Source: Bog-473 sp963706555 (GTDB lineage Bacteria > Actinomycetota > Acidimicrobiia > Acidimicrobiales > RAAP-2). From it: a stretch of 64,000 bases of DNA. The notes below the pieces were generated by a model. That model made no database searches. It was not told the DNA's origin and saw only the letters and a program-made list of their open reading frames with translations. Shown here in pieces: positions 35,184-42,326 of this stretch. How positions within the stretch are numbered: the first letter of the stretch is position 1; each line of letters opens with the position of its first letter. Both the position numbers and the translations under genes were made by a program. The stretch lies in assembly GCA_963706555.1 (NCBI GenBank), contig OY970164.1:2356001-2420000 (forward strand), in the 5' to 3' direction.

Positions 35184-36143
35184 GGGCTCGGCACTGTCGG
35201 TTCTCTCCCTTGGCGACGAGCCCGCCCCGAAGTGGTCCTTGACCAATCGGGCAGACCCGAGGGGATCCTCGAACCAAGGCGCGTGGCCCCCGGGCACCTT
35301 GTGCAGTGTGCCACGAAGGATTTTGTCCACTGAAGGTTGCGCCCGTTCCGGTGACAGATACCGATCGTCGCGACCCCAGCAGAGGAGCGTCGGCACACGG
35401 ATCTGCCCCAGCTCGTCATCAGTCATGACGCTCTCAGGACGCGGGCGCCGGAACGTGTTGATGGCGTGCATCAGCGACGCCACGCTGCGGGCATTGTCGC
35501 GCCGCGTGCCCGCAAGCCGCAACACGTCGACTAGTTCGTCGACCATGGCGTTGGCGGCAGCGCGACTGAGGCCCCGGCCGAGGAGCAGGCGATAGACCGC
35601 GCGTGGCGAGGGCGACGAGAGCACCGCCGGCCCGAGGCCTCGCACTGTCATGATCGAGAGCGGCATCTTCACCCGCACACCGGGCAACGCGACAGCGGGA
35701 TCACCGATCGCCACGAGCGAGCCGATCCTCCCCGGTCGTGCTGCCGCGTGCCACAGAGCGAACATTCCTGCGAGGGAGTGGCCGATCACCGATGGGGCCT
35801 CGAGCTCGAGCGCATCGAACAGCTCGTCGAGGAGCGTGACAGCGTGCTTCCGCACGGCACCGACCCGATAGGTCACCGGATCCGAGAGCCCATGCCCGGG
35901 GAGTTCGACGAGATGGGCCCGGTACCCCATGAATTCGCTCAGCCAAGGCACCCAGACGGCTGCGGCGAGGCTTACGCCATGGAGAAACACGAGGTCGGGT
36001 CCGGAACCCACCGACAACACGCGGAGGCGCACCTTGGACGCAGACAGCTCGACGTATCGCTCGTCGACAGCGAGGCCATAGCGAACGAAGAGCGAGCTCT
36101 CGGCCTCCCGGATTCGATTCTCCAGGGGCATGCGTGGGGGCAT
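35175..36143 (-). CDS. alpha/beta hydrolase
   Basis: 322-residue alpha/beta hydrolase of the epoxide hydrolase / MhpC-like type. Motifs are DLVFLHGVSLAAAVW (oxyanion HG), the nucleophile elbow SVIGHSLAGMFAL, VPTLLCWGRDDRYLS (Asp) and VPGGHAPWFEDP (His). ATG 36143 has GGAGGG about seven bases upstream. The C-terminus overlaps the convergent small membrane protein by 9 bp, and the Rrf2 gene ends 15 bp upstream, so it is probably transcribed with Rrf2. It may hydrolyse a ring-cleavage product or ester. Confidence 0.83.
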   Translation of the reverse strand: MPPRMPLENRIREAESSLFVRYGLAVDERYVELSASKVRLRVLSVGSGPDLVFLHGVSLAAAVWVPWLSEFMGYRAHLVELPGHGLSDPVTYRVGAVRKHAVTLLDELFDALELEAPSVIGHSLAGMFALWHAAARPGRIGSLVAIGDPAVALPGVRVKMPLSIMTVRGLGPAVLSSPSPRAVYRLLLGRGLSRAAANAMVDELVDVLRLAGTRRDNARSVASLMHAINTFRRPRPESVMTDDELGQIRVPTLLCWGRDDRYLSPERAQPSVDKILRGTLHKVPGGHAPWFEDPLGSARLVKDHFGAGSSPRERTDSAEPSG

Positions 36144-36158
36144 GTGCGTGTCCCTCCT

Positions 36159-36671
36159 CTACCGACGGGCTACCCGCGGCGCTGGGCGCACCGCGTGCAC
36201 AGTTGGGGTTTCGAGCCACTGCGACACTCTCCCGGCCGCACCGACGCCGGAACTGCCGACCAGGTCGGCCAGGGAGGTGGAGGCCAGCTCGGCGAGCCAC
36301 GCGTGCTCGGCCCGGTCCATCAGCCTCGCTATGCCACAGGGCGTCCGGCAGGCCGCGCCGGTGAGTGGGACCGGGCCCTGCTGGCGGATCTCGGTACACA
36401 CGAACATCGGGCCGCGGCCTTCGACCGCCTCGACGATGTCTGCCGCCGTGATCTGCGTGGCGGGTCGAGCCAGCCGGAACCCTCCCTGTGGTCCGCTGGT
36501 GGCGGTGAACAAGCCGGCGCGCACCAGGGAGTTGAGCACCTTGGTCAGATAGGGGGCCGGGAGATCGTAGAACTCGGCCAGTCGTCGTGCCGACAATGCT
36601 TCGCCGGGAGGGACGGCGGCCAGCAACCAACTGCAGTGCAGCGCCCACTCCACGCCTTTTGGCATCTTCAT
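36159..36671 (-). CDS. Rrf2 family transcriptional regulator
   Basis: 170-residue winged-helix regulator of the Rrf2 (IscR/NsrR) family. It starts MKMPKGVEWALHCSWLLAAV, has the recognition region LAEFYDLPAPYLTKVLNSLV and wing GPQGGFRLARP. A cysteine group lies in FVCTEIRQQGPVP and AACRTPCGIARL (Cys spacing 15 then 3), unlike the tighter NsrR/IscR spacing. Whether it binds an Fe-S cluster is open. No Shine-Dalgarno is present. The -10 box lies 7 bases before the ATG, so the mRNA is probably leaderless. A 24-bp palindrome over the promoter indicates autoregulation. Confidence 0.85.
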   Translation of the reverse strand: MKMPKGVEWALHCSWLLAAVPPGEALSARRLAEFYDLPAPYLTKVLNSLVRAGLFTATSGPQGGFRLARPATQITAADIVEAVEGRGPMFVCTEIRQQGPVPLTGAACRTPCGIARLMDRAEHAWLAELASTSLADLVGSSGVGAAGRVSQWLETPTVHAVRPAPRVARR

Positions 36672-36676
36672 ATCGT

Positions 36677-36707
36677 AGATATTAACTATCCATAATATCT
36701 CTGACAA
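36677..36707 (-). promoter_or_regulatory. Rrf2 promoter covered by a 24-bp palindromic operator
   Basis: On the minus strand TTGTCA (36707-36702), a 17-base spacer and TAATAT (36684-36679) make a near-consensus promoter ending 7 bases before the ATG. Perfect 8-bp arms AGATATTA (36677-36684) and TAATATCT (36693-36700) around an 8-base centre cover spacer and -10. Confidence 0.7.
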
Positions 36708-36775
36708 GTCAGGCCGGCCCGGCGGGCCTGGCCAGCGCCAGCTCAGCCTCAGGCCAACTCCAGCTCCAACTCCAG

Positions 36776-36847
36776 CTCCAACTCCAGCGCCGGCTCCGGC
36801 TCCAACTCCAGCGCCGGCTCCGGCTCCAACTCCAGCGCCGGCTCCGG
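36776..36847. repeat. three exact 24-bp tandem repeats (plus degenerate 12-bp units to 36740)
   Basis: Three identical 24-base units (36776-36799, 36800-36823, 36824-36847; each starts CTCCAACTCCAGC) follow shorter CTCCAACTCCAG/CTCCAG units from about 36740. On the minus strand one frame would encode PEPALELE repeats, but it is not the frame of the protease that stops at 36853. It lies between the protease stop and the Rrf2 promoter. Confidence 0.8.
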
Positions 36848-36852
36848 CCGGC

Positions 36853-37794
36853 TCAGCTCAGCTCCGTGGGGACGACGACGACATCGATTGTCGAGTTGTC
36901 CCGGAGGATGCGAAGGGTCACGGGTCGGCCGATGACGTCGGGGCCCATGAGCCGCTGCAGGTCACCGCTGCTCTCCGTGCGATTCCCCTCGATGGCCAAA
37001 ATGGTGTCGGTGGGTCGGAGGCCGGCCGCCTCGGCGGGGCTGCCCGCGGCGATCTCGGAGATGCCGACCCCGGCGCGCTGGTCGACGGCATCGATCTGGC
37101 GCGGGGCCAGCGGGCGTCCTCCGCCGACGACGCCAAGATACGCGCGCCGTACCCGTCCGTCACGGAGCAGCGCGCCGACGATGCCGAGCGTGGTCGAATT
37201 GATCGGCACCGCCAGTCCGAGGCCGAAACCCGCCAATGCGGTGTTCACGCCGATTAGACGGGCCCGCGAATCGACGAGTGCCCCACCCGAGTTGCCGGGG
37301 TTCAGGGCGGCGTCGGTCTGGATCACATTTTCCACCACCCGACCACCGGCGGGCAGGGATCGACCGAGCGCGCTCACCACACCGGCGGTCACCGAGCCGG
37401 CCAGACCTCTCGGGTTGCCGACGGCAACGACGAGCTGTCCCACCCTGATCTGATTCGCGTCGCCGAGGTCCACGCGGGGAAGGCCCGTGAGATTGGTCCG
37501 CACGACAGCCAGGTCCGAGAGTCGATCGCTGCCGACCACCTCGAAGTCGGACTCTCGACCGTCGGCGAAGGCCGCTCTGCCGTGTCTCGCACCCGAAACG
37601 ACGTGGGCCGACGTGACCATGTAGCCGTCCGCGCTCAGGATCACTCCGCTTCCCGCCCCTTCCTGGCCGCGCCGGCCGATCCGAAGCGCCGCCACGGAAG
37701 GAACGACCCGCTCCGCCACCGAGGTGACGACCGTCGAGTAGGCGTCGAGCGCTTCCGTGTCGGTCGGTGGGCTGTCAGTGAGCAGTTCGGTCAT
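36853..37794 (-). CDS. DegP/HtrA-like trypsin-type serine protease with PDZ domain, no signal peptide
   Basis: 313-residue S1C protease. The catalytic triad is visible: His in MVTSAHVVSG (about 64), Asp in RLSDLAVVRT (about 94) and Ser in NPGNSGGALVD (about 169). A PDZ domain occupies ~215-310 (LGVVGGGRPLAP, AGSPAEAAGLRPTDTILAIEG). Most bacterial HtrA proteins have an N-terminal signal or membrane anchor; here the N-terminus MTELLTDSPPTDTEALDAYS is acidic and soluble, so it probably works in the cytoplasm. Its ATG overlaps the stop of the RHH-like gene (ATGA, 37791-37794), so the two are co-translated. Confidence 0.87.
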   Translation of the reverse strand: MTELLTDSPPTDTEALDAYSTVVTSVAERVVPSVAALRIGRRGQEGAGSGVILSADGYMVTSAHVVSGARHGRAAFADGRESDFEVVGSDRLSDLAVVRTNLTGLPRVDLGDANQIRVGQLVVAVGNPRGLAGSVTAGVVSALGRSLPAGGRVVENVIQTDAALNPGNSGGALVDSRARLIGVNTALAGFGLGLAVPINSTTLGIVGALLRDGRVRRAYLGVVGGGRPLAPRQIDAVDQRAGVGISEIAAGSPAEAAGLRPTDTILAIEGNRTESSGDLQRLMGPDVIGRPVTLRILRDNSTIDVVVVPTELS

Positions 37795-38252
37795 AGCAGT
37801 GTCGGTCCTTCGGTACGGACCCGCTCGACGCCGACCAGGGCATCACGGAGGTCCTCCAACCATTCGGCTTGGTGCCGTCCCACCAACTTCACGCACCAGG
37901 CCAATGCCTCGCTGCGGCTGTGGGCGATACCCGAGCTGATCAGTGTGTCGAGGACGGCCCGTTCCTGCAGGCGAAGCCTGGTCATGACCGGTGTCGCCAG
38001 GGTGGTGAACAGCGTGGTGCGCCCGTCCAGCTCGACGCCCCACGAGACCGATCGGTGAAAGCGGGCTTCGGCTTCGGTGGCAATGGAGATGCGGTCCGCC
38101 CGGGTCACCTCGCGGAAGTCCTCCACGACCGAGCCGGCGGGCAGCACCCCGACGCAAACGATCTCCTCGTCATCCTGCTCGACCCTCGGCTGGCTGGAAA
38201 ACCACGCCGCAGGGGTCTTCTGCTCGAAGAACTCTTGGATCTCGGTAGTCAT
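37791..38252 (-). CDS. uncharacterised protein with C-terminal ribbon-helix-helix-like segment
   Basis: 153-residue protein of no recognised family. The N-terminal ~85 residues are mixed alpha/beta (MTTEIQEFFEQKTPAAWF, VCVGVLPAGSVVEDFREVTR). The C-terminal part resembles an Arc/MetJ ribbon-helix-helix: strand VMTRLRL, helix QERAVLDTLISSGIA, turn and helix HSRSEALAWCVKLVGRH. It starts at ATG 38252 directly after three ATTAC iterons and has no Shine-Dalgarno, so it may be translated from a leaderless mRNA. It is the first gene of a two-gene operon with the HtrA-like protease. Confidence 0.6.
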   Translation of the reverse strand: MTTEIQEFFEQKTPAAWFSSQPRVEQDDEEIVCVGVLPAGSVVEDFREVTRADRISIATEAEARFHRSVSWGVELDGRTTLFTTLATPVMTRLRLQERAVLDTLISSGIAHSRSEALAWCVKLVGRHQAEWLEDLRDALVGVERVRTEGPTLL

Positions 38253-38273
38253 ATTACGAGATTACAGGATTAC
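38253..38273. promoter_or_regulatory. three 8-bp-spaced ATTAC iterons before a probable leaderless start
   Basis: ATTAC occurs at 38253, 38261 and 38269, exactly 8 bp apart (GTAAT on the minus strand). The middle copy contains TAATCT, a -10-like box 6 bases from the ATG. Tandem 8-bp boxes are typical of ribbon-helix-helix repressors such as MetJ. Confidence 0.55.
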
Positions 38274-38361
38274 AAAAAACTTGGAGCGCGTGTGGTGACG
38301 AGCCTGACCAGCGAGAGCCGCTCTTTCCCGCAGGGCGGGCCTGCGTGTCAACCTTGAGAAG

Positions 38362-39051
38362 ATGGATCTGGCTGAGCTCCTCACCCTGCCCGGCGTGGAA
38401 GAGGAGTGCATCCTGCGTTCGAGGGTCGGCTTCATGGCCCTGCACGGCGGATCGCAGGATCGGGGCACCGATCAGATGGCGCGCCGGGCAGCGGCTCTCG
38501 CCGGGGCGTCCTATTACGCCATCGTCCAACCTGCAGGGCTCCGGGTCCATCTCACCTCACGCCGGCACGACCCCGACCACTCGGCGCGCCTGCAGGCGTT
38601 CCTCCAGCACGTCGGCATCGCCATCTCGGTGCACGGGTTCGGGCGCGACAGCTTCAGCCTGTGGATCGATCCCGAGCGCGGCCCCATCGTCGAGCCGTAC
38701 GGGCCGGCGACGCGTGGGAGCCAGTCCGGACCTCTCCGCGGGATCATTGTGGGAGGGCTGAACGCGGAGCTTCTGGAGGCGGCCCGCACGCTCCTCGCCG
38801 GTCGCTTCGAGGGCTACCACGTCGCGGACGAACGGGTGCGGCTCGGATTCCATCCCGACAACCCGGTCAATTTGCCGGTAGGGCGAGGCATCCAGATCGA
38901 GCTGCCGCCGGGGCTGCGCGGGATCGGGGAGTTCGGCGAGCAGCTGGTGCCCGGTCAGGATGGTGTCGTCACCGCGATGGTCACCGCACTGGTCGAACTG
39001 GCGGACAGAGCCGTCGGGCTCTTGGCGTCGCCCGCTTCCTCGATGCCGTGA
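38362..39051 (+). CDS. poly-gamma-glutamate hydrolase family protein
   Basis: 229-residue protein resembling the zinc-dependent poly-gamma-glutamate hydrolase family (phage PghP-like and chromosomal homologues). The metal-ligand pattern is VGFMALHGGSQDRGTDQMA (His about 28), RVHLTSRRHDPDHSARLQ (His about 63) and AISVHGFGRD (His about 91). No signal peptide is seen. It is divergent from the RHH-protease operon across a 109-bp gap that contains the iterons. Substrate may be a gamma-linked peptide or another amide rather than capsule polymer. Confidence 0.72.
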   Translation: MDLAELLTLPGVEEECILRSRVGFMALHGGSQDRGTDQMARRAAALAGASYYAIVQPAGLRVHLTSRRHDPDHSARLQAFLQHVGIAISVHGFGRDSFSLWIDPERGPIVEPYGPATRGSQSGPLRGIIVGGLNAELLEAARTLLAGRFEGYHVADERVRLGFHPDNPVNLPVGRGIQIELPPGLRGIGEFGEQLVPGQDGVVTAMVTALVELADRAVGLLASPASSMP

Positions 39052-39094
39052 GGTGCGCCCGCGTCGAGGACGACATCGTCCGCTCCGGCCCTGT

Positions 39095-40297
39095 TCAGGC
39101 GACGTGGATCGGAAGCTTCGCGTAGCCCCTTACCGCACTCCCGGTATGGACGATCTCACATCCCTGCCGGTCGACATCCCACTCCGGGAACCGGGCCACC
39201 GTTTCTTCGAGCGCGATGCGGGCTTCGAGGCGGGCCAGGGGAGCACCGAGGCAGACGTGTGGACCGAAGCCGAAGGAAAGAAGACGCTCGATCCTCCGCT
39301 CGACATCGAGGTGGTCGGGATGGCGGAACTGGCGGGGATCGCGTCCCGTGGCTGCCTGAATGAAGATCACGACCCCGCCCTCGGGAACCACCTCCCCGTG
39401 CAGGGTGACATCGCGCCGCGCGACGCGGGCCAGACACAGTGCAGGGGGTTCGTAGCGCAGGATCTCCTCGATTGCGTTCGGGATGAGCTCTCGCTGCTTG
39501 ACCAGCTTGGCTCGCTCGCCGGGGAATTCGGCCAGGCTCGAGCCGATCCAACCGATGAGTTTGGCCGTCGTCTCGTTGCCGGCACTCGACAGCAGCTTGA
39601 TGAATGCGACAGCTTCGGGATCCGTCAGCTTGCGCGTCGACCCGTCGTCCTCGGTGATCTCCGCGGCCAGAAGGGCGCTCATCATGTCGTCGCGCGGTTT
39701 CTTGCGGCGCTCGGCCAGCTGTCCTGCGTAGTAATTCACGAGTTCAGCGGCCACCCGGTGGTGTCGTTCCATGTCCCGTTCCCCGGGCTCTCGGTGCAAC
39801 TGTTCATCCGTGGAGCGGCGGACGTAGTCGCGGTCACTCTCGGGGATGCCGAGCATGGCCGCGATCACCATCCCCGGGAGACGGCTCCCGAAGTCCTCCA
39901 CATAGTCGAACGTCGTCGTACCCGAGTGCTCGTCGAGCAGCTCTTGGCTGAACCGGCGGATGACTGGCTCCAGATCGCTGACACTGCGCGGCGTGAAGGC
40001 TCGGCTCAGCAGACGTCGCAGTGACGTGTGGTAGGGCGCGTCGTTGAAAATGATCGAGTTCTGAGAATCAGGGATGGCGCCACCGCGGATGACCTCGAGC
40101 TGGTCCCCCTGGGCGGACGAGAAGGTTTTCCAATCGACAAGACCGGCGAGGACGTCGTCGAAACGGGTCATGGCCCAGAAGTCGAGCGGTTCGTTGCGAT
40201 AGAGAGGTGCTTGCGCCATCATCCTGCCCCAGACAGGGTGGGGATCACGATGGAGGTCGTAGTCGTAGGGATCCCAATACAGCTCATTCGCCTTCAT
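39095..40297 (-). CDS. cytochrome P450
   Basis: 400-residue soluble P450. I-helix LLSSAGNETTAKLIG, K-helix EEILRYEPP and heme loop SFGFGPHVCLGAPLARLE (axial Cys about 349) are complete. Substrate-recognition residues differ from the paralogue at 32915. It is divergent from the GlcG/HbpS-like gene across 108 bp and converges on the poly-gamma-glutamate-hydrolase-like gene. No redox partner gene is adjacent. Substrate unknown; hydroxylation of a hydrophobic compound is the default expectation. Confidence 0.92.
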   Translation of the reverse strand: MKANELYWDPYDYDLHRDPHPVWGRMMAQAPLYRNEPLDFWAMTRFDDVLAGLVDWKTFSSAQGDQLEVIRGGAIPDSQNSIIFNDAPYHTSLRRLLSRAFTPRSVSDLEPVIRRFSQELLDEHSGTTTFDYVEDFGSRLPGMVIAAMLGIPESDRDYVRRSTDEQLHREPGERDMERHHRVAAELVNYYAGQLAERRKKPRDDMMSALLAAEITEDDGSTRKLTDPEAVAFIKLLSSAGNETTAKLIGWIGSSLAEFPGERAKLVKQRELIPNAIEEILRYEPPALCLARVARRDVTLHGEVVPEGGVVIFIQAATGRDPRQFRHPDHLDVERRIERLLSFGFGPHVCLGAPLARLEARIALEETVARFPEWDVDRQGCEIVHTGSAVRGYAKLPIHVA

Positions 40298-40405
40298 TCG
40301 GGTTCTCCACTGGCCGGGTTAAATTCGTTGACCGGACAAGGGTATCCATCTCGACCGATTTTGGCGAGAGGCTCCTTGGACGCGTCGAGCACGAGGAGCA
40401 GGCAG

Positions 40406-40831
40406 ATGGAATTGCCGTCAAAGAAGATCTTGACGTTGGAACTTGCCAAGCGGATCGCCGGCGTTTGCACGGAGTTTGCCCATCAGAAGGGCTTCGCAAT
40501 CGATCTCGCAATCGTTGATGCAGGTGGCTACCTCGTCTATTTCGAACGCGAGGACGGCGTGTCGGTCGGTACCGTGCAAGTTGCGATCATGAAGGCGCAG
40601 AGCTCGGCCGTCTTCCGTCGACCTTCGAAGCAGTTCGAGATCAGCGTCGATGAAGGGCTCATCGGAATGGTCGCCTTGCCGGGCATGGCTCCCTTCGAGG
40701 GGGCGGTGCCCATCGCCGTCGGGGGCGACGTCATCGGTGCAGTTGCGGTGAGCGGTGTCACCAAGGAGGTGGACGGTGAAATTGCCCAAGCCGGGGCGGA
40801 CGCCGTCGCAGGCATTCTGGCCGAGAAGTAG
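40406..40831 (+). CDS. GlcG/HbpS family heme-binding-like protein
   Basis: 141-residue GlcG/HbpS-domain protein (alpha/beta, roadblock-like fold): LTLELAKRIAGVCTEFAHQ, IDLAIVDAGGYLVYFEREDG, PIAVGGDVIGAVAVSGVTKEVD. HbpS of Streptomyces binds heme and iron extracellularly, whereas GlcG relatives are cytoplasmic and often sit in catabolic operons. No signal peptide is seen here, so the cytoplasmic type fits. ATG 40406 with GAGGAG ten bases upstream is chosen. It is divergent from the P450 at 39095. Heme supply or substrate binding for that P450 is speculation. Confidence 0.8.
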   Translation: MELPSKKILTLELAKRIAGVCTEFAHQKGFAIDLAIVDAGGYLVYFEREDGVSVGTVQVAIMKAQSSAVFRRPSKQFEISVDEGLIGMVALPGMAPFEGAVPIAVGGDVIGAVAVSGVTKEVDGEIAQAGADAVAGILAEK

Positions 40832-40904
40832 AGGATCCCTCGCCGACTGCAGTGCCGCACCCCGTTTGAAGCGGCCGACTGCAGCCCGACCGGTCCGCCC
40901 CGAA

Positions 40905-42170
40905 TCAGGCTGCGACGATCTTTTCCTGAGGATCGCACTGCATCAGGACGGACAGCGTCCCGCCCATGATCTTGGCCTTGTCCACATCGGACAGGGGCTC
41001 AATCTCGTCCACGAATGACAGGGGTTCGGAGAGCCCTTCGGGGTGCGGGTAGTCCGAGCCGAACACGACGTTGTCCGCTCCGACGAGTTCGACGATGTTG
41101 AGGACGTCCTCCTCGAAGAAGGGGTGGATGATGATCGACCGCTTGAACGTCACCATCGGGTCCTCGTCGAACCCGCGTGGGCTGCGGTCGTAGAGCTTCT
41201 GGAATTGCTTGATGGCGGTCGGGACCCACTGGCTCCCGTTCTCGACCGGCATGAACCGCAAATCAGGGAACCGGGTGGCCAGACCGTGGCCGATGATCGA
41301 ATACACCGTGTCCCGGATGTTGCGGTACTCGCTGTCCACCAGCTGGGAGAACATGCTCTTGCCGGTGAACGCAGTGAACTCTGAGAGCAGACCGTCCCAC
41401 TCGTTGATGTAGCGCTGCGATCCGTCGTCGGAGGAATGCATGCCGACCAGGACACCGGATTCCTGGACGCGCTTCCAGAACGGGTCGTACTCCGGCAGGG
41501 CGAGGGAGCGGCGCCGCCCGCCGTAGTCGGGCACCGGCGCAGGGCGGATCAGGATCGCCCGTGCGCCCCGCTCGACGACGTAGTCCAATTCGCGGATCGC
41601 TTCGTCGAGGATCGAGAGGTTGATGACCGGAGTGGCAAAGATCCGGTTGTCGAAGTTGAAGGTCCAGTGCTCGTGCATCCACTCGTTCAGTGCATGCACG
41701 ACGACGGCAGTGGCCTTGGGGTCGTCCGCCAGGCGCTCCTCGAGCAGGCTGGCCAGGGTGGGCCACATCATGGCCCGGTCGACTCCCAGTTCGTCCATCA
41801 GGACGACCCGGTCTTCGGGGTTGAAGAACGCCGCCGGCGATTCGATGTACCGGGGCGGCATGCCAGGCAGACGCGGCTCGTGCTTGGACTTCGTGTCAAG
41901 CCCGGCCGTCGTGCCGACTGAGTGCTTCGACGACGGGTTCTTGATCCGGAATTCCAACTCCTGGGCGCCGGGAGGGGCCACCTTGTTGAACGTCGGGTTC
42001 GGGATGTAATTGCTGATCACATTCTTCAGCGCGATCTTCGTCCGGCCGTTCACCTCCACGAACTTCACGAGCCCCGAGTAGTCCGCCGGCAGGTACTTGG
42101 TGAACGCGTCGGTCGTCTCGTACATGTGGTTGTCGGCATCGAAAACCGGGTAACTCACACGGTTCGGCAT
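40905..42170 (-). CDS. amidohydrolase family protein (Amidohydro_2)
   Basis: 421-residue TIM-barrel amidohydrolase. It opens SYPVFDADNHMYETTDAFTK, the metal-binding strand seen in the uncharacterised FDxDNHMYE group. Further ligands are GVLVGMHSSDDG, FVEV-type segments and VVFGSDYPHPEG at the C-terminal side. It is a paralogue of the 58733 protein, which shares the opening block, LMWPTLAS, HALNEWMxEHWTF and SDxPHPEG. Relatives decarboxylate or hydrolyse aromatic or cyclic acids. Next gene on the strand is a solute receptor 156 bp upstream, so one transcript is possible. Confidence 0.85.
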   Translation of the reverse strand: MPNRVSYPVFDADNHMYETTDAFTKYLPADYSGLVKFVEVNGRTKIALKNVISNYIPNPTFNKVAPPGAQELEFRIKNPSSKHSVGTTAGLDTKSKHEPRLPGMPPRYIESPAAFFNPEDRVVLMDELGVDRAMMWPTLASLLEERLADDPKATAVVVHALNEWMHEHWTFNFDNRIFATPVINLSILDEAIRELDYVVERGARAILIRPAPVPDYGGRRRSLALPEYDPFWKRVQESGVLVGMHSSDDGSQRYINEWDGLLSEFTAFTGKSMFSQLVDSEYRNIRDTVYSIIGHGLATRFPDLRFMPVENGSQWVPTAIKQFQKLYDRSPRGFDEDPMVTFKRSIIIHPFFEEDVLNIVELVGADNVVFGSDYPHPEGLSEPLSFVDEIEPLSDVDKAKIMGGTLSVLMQCDPQEKIVAA

Positions 42171-42326
42171 GGTGATCCTCCTCTGGCTGGACCTGGGAAT
42201 TCGTCCAAGAATTTACCGCAGCGTCGATGCTATCCCCCTTGGGGCTCGACCGTCAGAGATCGCCCGATCGTGTCCGGTGGCCGTGCTGGTCGAGTGGCTG
42301 TGCTGCTCCGAGTGGACCCTCGGGAG

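Noticed and set aside
40842..40884. Repeated GCCGACTGCAG downstream of the GlcG-like gene as an attachment site
   Set aside because: Two 11-bp copies are easily produced by chance at this GC content and no integrase is present.
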